Source: Lachnospiraceae bacterium UBA7027 (GTDB taxonomy: Bacteria > Bacillota > Clostridia > Lachnospirales > Lachnospiraceae). From it: DNA of 12,173 bases. Of this stretch, positions 7,370 through 12,173 are shown one piece after another. The notes below the pieces were generated by a model, which was given only the letters and a program-made list of their open reading frames with translations, made no database searches and had not been told where the DNA came from. Both the position numbers and the translations under genes were made by a program. Where the stretch lies: contig DLBG01000037.1 of NCBI GenBank assembly GCA_002494135.1, positions 1 to 12,173 of the forward strand, given 5' to 3'. Numbering within the stretch: the first letter of the stretch is position 1; each line of letters begins with the position of its first letter.

Positions 7370-7716
7370 TGGAAAAAACAGTCATTTGCGGGGCGAATGC
7401 CTACGAGCAGAAATACTATTTTAATCCGGATTTCGGGAAAATTCCGCCTTCGTTGCAGGATGATCTGCACATTATCTGCGTGCTTTTCACGGAAGAAGTG
7501 GGCGGTGTTTTCACGATTGGATTTGATGAGGACGGCGAGTTGCTTTTAGAGACCGATGCCGAAGAGGATGACATCTATTATGATGAGATTTCCGCGGGTA
7601 TGCTGGTGAAGAAGATCCGTGATTCCCGTCAGGAACTCTTTGAGGCTTTAAGTCTTTACTACAGGGCAATTGTGTTAAAAGAGCCGTTGGACAAGCTGCT
7701 TTTGGAAGAAGAGTAG
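7369..7716 (+). CDS. uncharacterised small acidic protein, probably a Lachnospiraceae-conserved DUF (DUF6145-like)
   Basis: A 115-residue cytoplasmic protein without signal peptide or membrane segment. It begins MEKTVICGANAYEQKYYFNP and continues with a predicted strand-rich middle (LHIICVLFTEEVGG, 33-46; VFTIGFDEDGELLLE, 47-61). A very acidic stretch (ETDAEEDDIYYDE, 61-73) and a C-terminal helix (about 77-112) follow. I recall similar proteins in Lachnospiraceae genomes under a domain of unknown function, possibly DUF6145, but cannot confirm the number. Function is unknown. Its ATG overlaps the argF stop (TAATG), and no good ribosome binding site is visible, so translation is probably coupled to argF. 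That suggests a stoichiometric or functional link to ArgF, or simply operon economy. coaX follows after 40 nt. Confidence 0.8.
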   Translation: MEKTVICGANAYEQKYYFNPDFGKIPPSLQDDLHIICVLFTEEVGGVFTIGFDEDGELLLETDAEEDDIYYDEISAGMLVKKIRDSRQELFEALSLYYRAIVLKEPLDKLLLEEE

Positions 7717-7756
7717 GGCAGCGGACAATTTGACGGAGTAAGAAAGCAGGATAGAT

Positions 7757-8533
7757 ATGATTTTAGTCGTAGATGTAGGAAATACCAATATCAATTTCGG
7801 TGTATACGAAGGTGAGAAGATGCTCGTCATGTTCAAGCTGACGTCAAAATTAAGCCGTACCTCGGATGAGTTCGGCGTGTCCATCCGCGAACTTCTTTCC
7901 CTGAACGATATTGATTATAAGGACATTAAGGGATCGATTATCGCTTCGGTTGTGCCGAATGTCATGCATTCCCTGACAACCGCAATTGAACGTTACTTAA
8001 ACTGCAAACCCCTGATTGTGGGACCGGGCATCAAGACCGGTATTAAGATTAAAATCGAAAACCCCAAGGAACTCGGTGCGGACCGTATCGTGGATTCCGT
8101 TGCTGCATATGAAAAATACGGAGGACCGGTTCTGATTCTGGACTTCGGAACCGCAACAACCTACGATCTTGTGACGGAAGACGGTTCCTTCGTAACCGGT
8201 ATCACGGCACCCGGCATCCGTATTTCCGCGAAGGCTCTGTGGGAAGATACCGCTAAACTTCCGGAAATCGAAATCAAGAAACCGGCATCTATCCTGTCTC
8301 AGGAAACCGTTTCTTCCATGCAGGCCGGCCTGGTATACGGTCAGATCGGACAGACCGAATACATCATTGACAAGGTGCGCGAGGAGAGCGGCTTTACCGA
8401 TATGAAGGTTGTTGCAACCGGAGGTCTCGGCAGCATCATCAGCGATGAAACGAAGAAAATCGATGTTTACGATAAGTTCTTAACGCTGGACGGACTTCGC
8501 ATCCTCTATGAAAAGAACCGCAGACAGGCTTAA
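7757..8533 (+). CDS. coaX: type III pantothenate kinase
   Basis: CoaX phosphorylates pantothenate, the first step of coenzyme A synthesis. It belongs to the ASKHA fold and is not inhibited by CoA, unlike CoaA. It is 258 residues, normal for the family. Motifs: DVGNTNINFGVY (6-17, phosphate binding, D6), GADRIVDSVAAY (107-118, with the catalytic D109), DFGTATTYDLV (129-139) and TGITAPGIRIS (147-157). The start at ATG 7757 fits the family N-terminus (MILVVDVGNTN); its ribosome binding site is weak (AGGA, 7748-7751). In many Firmicutes coaX is next to a dus gene, and that is the case here: dusB begins 13 nt after the coaX stop. Confidence 0.95.
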   Translation: MILVVDVGNTNINFGVYEGEKMLVMFKLTSKLSRTSDEFGVSIRELLSLNDIDYKDIKGSIIASVVPNVMHSLTTAIERYLNCKPLIVGPGIKTGIKIKIENPKELGADRIVDSVAAYEKYGGPVLILDFGTATTYDLVTEDGSFVTGITAPGIRISAKALWEDTAKLPEIEIKKPASILSQETVSSMQAGLVYGQIGQTEYIIDKVREESGFTDMKVVATGGLGSIISDETKKIDVYDKFLTLDGLRILYEKNRRQA

Positions 8534-8546
8534 AAAGGGACAGAGT

Positions 8547-9494
8547 ATGGCATGCAGAATCGGAGACGTTGTTCTCCCCAACCCTTATATTTTAGCTCCC
8601 ATGGCAGGTGTGACAGACCTGCCTTTTCGTGTGCTCTGTGCCGAAATGGGTGCGGGAATGGTTTGCACCGAAATGATTTCCGCAAAGGCCATTTCCTTTA
8701 AGAACAAGGCAACCTACGGGATGTTAAAAACCGTACCCGAAGAGGGAATCGTGTCGCTGCAGATTTTCGGATCCGAACCGGAACTGATGGGTAAAGTCGC
8801 CGAAGAACTAAACGATTATCCGTTTCATATTCTGGATATCAACATGGGATGTCCGGTTCCGAAGGTGGCGGGGAACGGAGAAGGCAGTGCTTTGTTAAAA
8901 GACCCTAAGCTGATCGGGCGCATCATGAAAAGTGTTTCCAAATCCAGTACGAAACCGGTTACGGCAAAGATCCGGCTCGGATTTGACAAAGATCACATCA
9001 ATGCCGTGGAAGTGGCCAAAGCGCTTGAAGAAAACGGTGCGGCAGCAGTTACCGTACATGCGAGAACCCGAGAGCAGTTCTATTCGGGAAATGCGGACTG
9101 GGAAATGATAGCCGGAGTAAAAGAAGCCGTGAGTATTCCGGTAATCGGAAACGGGGATGTTATCGATGCCGCGTCCGCGGCGAAGATGTTTGAAATGACC
9201 GGATGCGACGCAATCGCGATCGGAAGAGCGGCGCGCGGGAACCCGTGGGTTTTCAGGGAACTTACCGGCGGAGAAGGGAAACCCTCATGGCCGGAGGTTG
9301 CGGACATGATTCTGCGTCACGCCGACATGCTGTGTAACGAGAAAGGCGAGTATACCGCAGTCCGGGAAATGCGCCAGCATATGGCCTGGTACAGTGCCGG
9401 TTTTAAGGGCAGTGCATCTTTTCGAAGGGCCGTGAACGAAGTCGATACGATAAGCAAATTAAAAGAGTTGATGGAAGCGGGTACAAATGCCTGA
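8547..9494 (+). CDS. dusB: tRNA-dihydrouridine synthase (DusB type)
   Basis: A flavin-dependent enzyme that reduces uridine to dihydrouridine in the tRNA D-loop using NADPH. From ATG 8547 it is 315 residues. Motifs: APMAGVTDLPFR (17-28, FMN binding), INMGCPVPKVAGNGEGSALL (98-117, catalytic C102), KIRLGFD (141-147), VHARTREQFYSG (170-181) and IGNGDV (200-205) with GRAARGNPW (226-234) for FMN phosphate. A longer frame from 8508 would overlap the coaX end; I reject it because AAAAAGGGA (8532-8540) sits 6 nt before 8547 and the family starts here. Substrate position (commonly U16, U17 or U20) cannot be read from the sequence. No terminator follows; the greA promoter starts 6 nt after the stop. 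Confidence 0.94.
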   Translation: MACRIGDVVLPNPYILAPMAGVTDLPFRVLCAEMGAGMVCTEMISAKAISFKNKATYGMLKTVPEEGIVSLQIFGSEPELMGKVAEELNDYPFHILDINMGCPVPKVAGNGEGSALLKDPKLIGRIMKSVSKSSTKPVTAKIRLGFDKDHINAVEVAKALEENGAAAVTVHARTREQFYSGNADWEMIAGVKEAVSIPVIGNGDVIDAASAAKMFEMTGCDAIAIGRAARGNPWVFRELTGGEGKPSWPEVADMILRHADMLCNEKGEYTAVREMRQHMAWYSAGFKGSASFRRAVNEVDTISKLKELMEAGTNA

Positions 9495-9499
9495 TTTTG

Positions 9500-9528
9500 T
9501 TGACATTTCCCACGTCTTTCGATATAAT
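9500..9528 (+). promoter_or_regulatory. consensus sigma-A promoter for greA-lysS
   Basis: TTGACA (9500-9505), a 17-bp spacer and TATAAT (9523-9528): a full match to consensus at both elements, so a strong constitutive promoter is expected. Transcription should start near 9535, leaving a leader of about 75 nt. Confidence 0.92.
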
Positions 9529-9534
9529 CATACA

Positions 9535-9582
9535 GCGCGTAGCGCATCTTATGCATAAGGGGGGAGGCAGTTTTAGCCGCCC
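9535..9582 (+). promoter_or_regulatory. hairpin-rich greA leader
   Basis: Three inverted repeats are packed between the predicted transcription start and the greA ribosome binding site. They are GCGC-GTA-GCGC (9535-9545), a perfect 12-bp palindrome CTTATGCATAAG (9548-9559), and GGGAGGC/GCCGCCC around a 7-nt loop (9562-9582, one A-G mismatch). The last one is not followed by a T run. The segment resembles a structured leader, but I do not recognise a named riboswitch or protein-binding element. Confidence 0.5.
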
Positions 9583-9608
9583 GGGTGTTAAGAAAAGGAG
9601 ATTTTATC

Positions 9609-10094
9609 ATGGCTGAAGAAGAAAAGAAGAATCTGTTAACCCGTGAAGGACTTCAGAAATACGAAGATGAGCTTCATGATTTAAAGGTAAATAAACGTAA
9701 CGAAATCGCAGAGAAGCTGAAAGAGGCTCGTGCACAGGGCGACCTTTCCGAGAACGCGGAATACGATGCAGCCAAGGACGAGCAGCGTGACATCGAAGCA
9801 AGAATTTTCGAACTCGAGCAGCTGTTAAAGAGCGCAGAAGTTGCCGATGAAGAAGACGTTGACAACAAGAAAGTTGCGTTTGGTATGACCGTAGTAATCC
9901 TTGATAAAGAGACCAAGGAAGAAATCACCTGCACCATCAAGGGAGCTACCGAGGCAAACAGCCTTGAGGGAACCATCTCCAATGAGTCTCCTCTGGGTAA
10001 GGCTTTAATCGGCGCAAAGAAGGGACAGACCGTTGAGGTGGAATGCCCCGCCGGTGTAATCAAGTACAAAGTTTTAAGTTTCTCCCGTAACTAA
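9609..10094 (+). CDS. greA: transcription elongation factor GreA
   Basis: GreA enters the RNA polymerase secondary channel and stimulates cleavage of backtracked RNA. It is 161 residues, the usual size. The N-terminal coiled coil (about 12-80) carries the acidic tip GDLSENAEYDAAKDEQ (44-59; D45 and E48 coordinate the catalytic Mg2+). The C-terminal FKBP-like domain (about 88-160) includes ISNESPLGKALIGAKKGQTV (123-142). The start at ATG 9609 has AAGGAGA (9595-9601) 7 nt upstream; an in-frame GTG at 9585 precedes that site and is rejected. lysS starts 20 nt after the stop, so the two are probably co-transcribed. Confidence 0.97.
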   Translation: MAEEEKKNLLTREGLQKYEDELHDLKVNKRNEIAEKLKEARAQGDLSENAEYDAAKDEQRDIEARIFELEQLLKSAEVADEEDVDNKKVAFGMTVVILDKETKEEITCTIKGATEANSLEGTISNESPLGKALIGAKKGQTVEVECPAGVIKYKVLSFSRN

Positions 10095-10114
10095 GCAGAA
10101 AGAAAGAATATATT

Positions 10115-11758
10115 ATGGCAGACAATAATCAGAATCAGAACAATCAAAAGGGAAATGCTCCTGCAGAGCAGGATATCGGACAGCTTTTAAAGGTTCGTCG
10201 CGAGAAACTTGCGGCACTTCAGGCAGCGGGCAAGGATCCCTTCGTGATTACAAAATATGACCAGACACATCACTCTACCGAAGCAAAGGCTGAGTACGAG
10301 GAGCTGGAGAAAAAATTAATCGGCGACCGTCCCGCGGTAAATACCGAAGGCATGGAAGAAGCGGATGCAAGAGCTGCCGCAAAAGCCGATTATGAAGAAA
10401 AGCGTGCGATTATGGACGCAAGCCCGATTCACGTATCCATTGCCGGACGTCTGATGAGCAAGCGTGTTATGGGCAAGGCTTCTTTCGGAAACGTGCAGGA
10501 CAAACTCGGAAACATCCAGATTTATGTATCCCGTGATGCACTCGGAGAAGAGTCTTACGGCGATTTTAAGAAATATGATGTGGGCGATATCGTAGGCGTT
10601 GAAGGTTATGTTTTCCGCACCATGATGGGCGAGATTTCCATCCATGCAGAGAAAGTGACGCTGCTTTGCAAATCCTTACAGATTCTGCCGGAGAAGTATC
10701 ACGGCCTTACCAATACGGATATCCGTTATCGTCAGAGATATGTTGATCTGATTATGAATGAGGAGGCAAAGGATACCTTTATCAAACGTTCCAAAATCAT
10801 TTCCTCCATTCGCCGTTATCTTGATGATCAGGGATTCATGGAAGTGGAAACCCCGATGCTTGTGGCAAACCCCGGCGGTGCAGCCGCAAGACCGTTCGAG
10901 ACTCACTTCAATGCGCTTGATGAGGACTTAAAACTTCGTATTTCCCTGGAACTTTATTTAAAGAGATTAATCGTCGGCGGACTGGAAAGAGTTTATGAAA
11001 TCGGCCGTGTTTTTCGTAACGAAGGTCTGGATACCAGACACAATCCCGAGTTCACGCTGATGGAGTTATATCAGGCATACACCGATTATCACGGCATGAT
11101 GGATTTAACCGAGAACATGTTCCGTCATGTGGCGCAGGAAGTTCTCGGAACCACCACATTCAAGTACGGTGACATTGAACTTGACTTCGGAAAACCGTTC
11201 GAGAGACTGACCATGACAGAAGCGGTGAAGAAGTATGCCGGTATTGATTTTGACGATCCCGCACAGGTTCCCGATACCGAAGCCGCAAAGAAGCTTGCGA
11301 AGGAACATCACATCGAGTTCGAAGATTTCCATACCAAGGGACATATTCTTAACCTCTTCTTCGAAGAGTTCTGCGAAGATAAAATGGTTCAGCCCACCTT
11401 TATCATGGATCATCCGATTGAGATTTCTCCCCTTACCAAGAAGAAACCTTCGGATCCCTCCAAGGTTGAGCGTTTTGAATTGTTTATCAATGGTTGGGAA
11501 ATGTGCAATGCTTATTCCGAGTTAAACGATCCTATCGATCAGCGCGAGAGATTCGCTTTGCAGGATGCCAATGCGGCAGCAGGTGACGAGGAAGCGGAGC
11601 ATACCGACGAGGACTTTTTAAACGCACTTGAAGTCGGTATGGCACCCACCGGAGGAATCGGCTACGGCATCGACAGATTGACAATGCTTCTGACGAACAG
11701 CCCGGCCATTCGTGATGTTTTGCTCTTCCCGACTATGAAGACACAGAAGGAACAGTAA
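10115..11758 (+). CDS. lysS: lysyl-tRNA synthetase, class II
   Basis: LysS attaches lysine to tRNA-Lys. It is 547 residues against about 495-505 in most bacteria. The anticodon-binding OB-fold covers about 107-185. The catalytic domain has motif 1 (GFMEVETPML, 240-249), motif 2 (FRNEGLDTRHNPEFTLMELY, 300-319) and motif 3 (GMAPTGGIGYGIDRLTMLL, 508-526). The extra length comes from a Gln/Asn-rich N-terminal tail (1-19) and a charged segment of about 40 residues (66-105). That segment sits where other LysRS go directly from the EELE helix to the OB-fold. The ribosome binding site is weak (AGAAAGAA). No T-box leader is seen upstream. The nearest clear terminator is about 150 bp downstream. Confidence 0.97.
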   Translation: MADNNQNQNNQKGNAPAEQDIGQLLKVRREKLAALQAAGKDPFVITKYDQTHHSTEAKAEYEELEKKLIGDRPAVNTEGMEEADARAAAKADYEEKRAIMDASPIHVSIAGRLMSKRVMGKASFGNVQDKLGNIQIYVSRDALGEESYGDFKKYDVGDIVGVEGYVFRTMMGEISIHAEKVTLLCKSLQILPEKYHGLTNTDIRYRQRYVDLIMNEEAKDTFIKRSKIISSIRRYLDDQGFMEVETPMLVANPGGAAARPFETHFNALDEDLKLRISLELYLKRLIVGGLERVYEIGRVFRNEGLDTRHNPEFTLMELYQAYTDYHGMMDLTENMFRHVAQEVLGTTTFKYGDIELDFGKPFERLTMTEAVKKYAGIDFDDPAQVPDTEAAKKLAKEHHIEFEDFHTKGHILNLFFEEFCEDKMVQPTFIMDHPIEISPLTKKKPSDPSKVERFELFINGWEMCNAYSELNDPIDQRERFALQDANAAAGDEEAEHTDEDFLNALEVGMAPTGGIGYGIDRLTMLLTNSPAIRDVLLFPTMKTQKEQ

Positions 11759-11910
11759 TCCAGTGTTTATGCGGGTTTGCAGCCCTTTTGCATAAGGGAA
11801 TTTGATAGATTTGTTGCACTTTTGCTACAAATGTAGTGCTTTGATACAAGGAAATACAAGGCAATACGTGGCATTTGGTGAGAATTAAATATATTTACTC
11901 AAGTTGATTG
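11759..11910 (+). repeat. gene-free, AT-rich stretch with a dyad and a degenerate 10-bp tandem repeat
   Basis: No open reading frame of note is present. The arms ATTTGTTGCA (11809-11818) and TGCTACAAAT (11823-11832) form an inverted repeat with one mismatch and a 4-bp centre. An alternative hairpin CTACA-AA-TGTAG overlaps it (11825-11836). Three tandem 10-bp units of decreasing similarity follow at 11846-11875: ACAAGGAAAT, ACAAGGCAAT, ACGTGGCATT. Dyads and short direct repeats like these occur at recombinase sites, but no recombinase gene is in view and no element was recognised. Confidence 0.4.
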
Positions 11911-11953
11911 AGGACACTTTTCTAAGAAATTGTTAGAGAAGTGTCCTTTTTTT
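11911..11953 (+). terminator. intrinsic terminator, probably for greA-lysS
   Basis: AGGACACTTTTCTAA (11911-11925) and TTAGAGAAGTGTCCT (11933-11947) pair over 15 bp with one wobble around a 7-nt loop, followed by six more T. It is the first strong terminator after lysS, 153 bp past the stop codon, which is an unusually long tail. Confidence 0.9.
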
Positions 11954-11992
11954 ATCGTCAAGCCAGACAATCTATCATTAGCGAAACCCAAG

Positions 11993-12028
11993 CGGTACTG
12001 TATTTTGGCAAATACAGTACCGTTTTTT
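11993..12028 (+). terminator. second intrinsic terminator, with no gene before it
   Basis: CGGTACTGTATTT (11993-12005) and AAATACAGTACCG (12010-12022) form a perfect 13-bp stem with the 4-nt loop TGGC and a run of six T. Only 39 bp separate it from the previous terminator and no gene lies between. It may be a back-up terminator, an attenuator of an unseen short RNA, or the surviving tail of a lost gene. Confidence 0.9.
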
Positions 12029-12033
12029 ATTAT

Positions 12034-12069
12034 AGGAGGATAATAAGAATGGAATGCCAATCTTTTTAA
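12034..12069 (+). other. orphan ribosome binding site with six-codon reading frame
   Basis: A perfect AGGAGG (12034-12039) lies 9 nt before an ATG (12049) that opens a frame MECQSF ending in TAA at 12067-12069. The stop falls inside a run of five T followed by seven A; one extra T would extend the frame to MECQSFLKKV. It directly follows a terminator and precedes the merR promoter. It may be a leader peptide, but more likely it is the remnant of a deleted or disrupted gene. Confidence 0.3.
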
Positions 12070-12088
12070 AAAAAGTATAATTTCATGC

Positions 12089-12119
12089 TTGACTATGACG
12101 TAACGTAATAGTTTATGAT
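12089..12119 (+). promoter_or_regulatory. MerR-type promoter/operator with 19-bp spacer
   Basis: TTGACT (12089-12094) and TATGAT (12114-12119) are separated by 19 bp rather than 17, the hallmark of promoters remodelled by MerR-family activators. Between and overlapping them lies a 19-bp inverted repeat, CTATGACGTAACGTAATAG (12093-12111), symmetric at every position except one pair. The following gene starts like a merR-family regulator, which suggests autoregulation, commonly together with downstream partner genes. Confidence 0.72.
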
Positions 12120-12147
12120 GTAATCACACGTGAAGGAGATGATAGCC

Positions 12148-12173
12148 ATGAAGACAGTAAATGAAGTAAGTAA
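12148..12173 (+). CDS. start of a probable MerR-family transcriptional regulator, cut by the window end
   Basis: Only eight full codons are visible: MKTVNEVS, then two bases. ATG 12148 has AAGGAG (12133-12138) 9 nt upstream. The sequence M-K-T-V-N-E-V-S is a common beginning of the helix-turn-helix of MerR/TipA-like regulators in Clostridia, and the promoter just before it has MerR architecture. On eight residues alone the call would be weak; the operator makes it likely. The effector cannot be inferred. Confidence 0.65.

Noticed and set aside
10095..10114. Looked for a T-box or other leader before lysS
   Set aside because: Only 20 nt separate greA and lysS; there is no room for a T-box.
11773..11798. 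GGGTTTGCAGCCCTTTT and CCCTT/AAGGG hairpins right after lysS as a terminator
   Set aside because: Stems of only 4-5 bp with a short T run; much weaker than the 15-bp hairpin at 11911-11953.
1..12173. CRISPR arrays, rRNA or tRNA genes, transposase or phage genes
   Set aside because: No regularly spaced repeats, cloverleaf-like segments or recombinase motifs were seen. The window is almost fully occupied by housekeeping genes.

Overview
The window looks like chromosome of a Lachnospiraceae-type (Clostridia, Firmicutes) bacterium of moderate GC content. The reasons are gene content and protein style: a PfkA with the TIDLD catalytic loop, a secreted SH3/SleB-type hydrolase, a small conserved protein of the type seen in Lachnospiraceae, type III pantothenate kinase, and a GreA-LysS pair. 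Ribosome binding sites are mostly AAGGAG-like, promoters are sigma-A type, and genes end in strong hairpin/U-tract terminators. Every recognisable gene is on the + strand. The species call is inference from remembered families, since no database search was possible.

Region by region. (1) 1-4914: the 3' two-thirds of dnaE (replicative DNA polymerase III alpha), then a small promoter region and a tight pfkA - RNA methyltransferase - proC cluster ending in a terminator. (2) 4915-6281: a free-standing gene for a secreted cell-wall hydrolase with its own promoter, a sequence matching the WalR (YycF) box at the predicted transcription start, a 5'UTR hairpin and its own terminator. (3) 6282-9494: an extended -10 promoter driving argF, a small uncharacterised protein translationally coupled to it, coaX and dusB. 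(4) 9495-11758: a consensus promoter, a structured leader, greA and lysS. (5) 11759-12173: an AT-richer, repeat- and dyad-rich stretch with two strong terminators, an orphan ribosome binding site, and then a MerR-type promoter/operator followed by the first eight codons of what is probably a merR-family regulator.

Functionally most of the window is housekeeping: replication, glycolysis, proline and arginine synthesis, coenzyme A synthesis, tRNA modification, transcript cleavage and lysyl-tRNA charging. I found no clear evidence of a new defence, mobile or biosynthetic system. The points worth a second look are regulatory or structural: the WalR-like box on the hydrolase, the MerR operator at the right edge, the gene-free region after lysS that may be an insertion or deletion scar, the hairpin-rich greA leader, and small protein oddities (a Lys/Ala tail on ProC, an insertion in LysRS).
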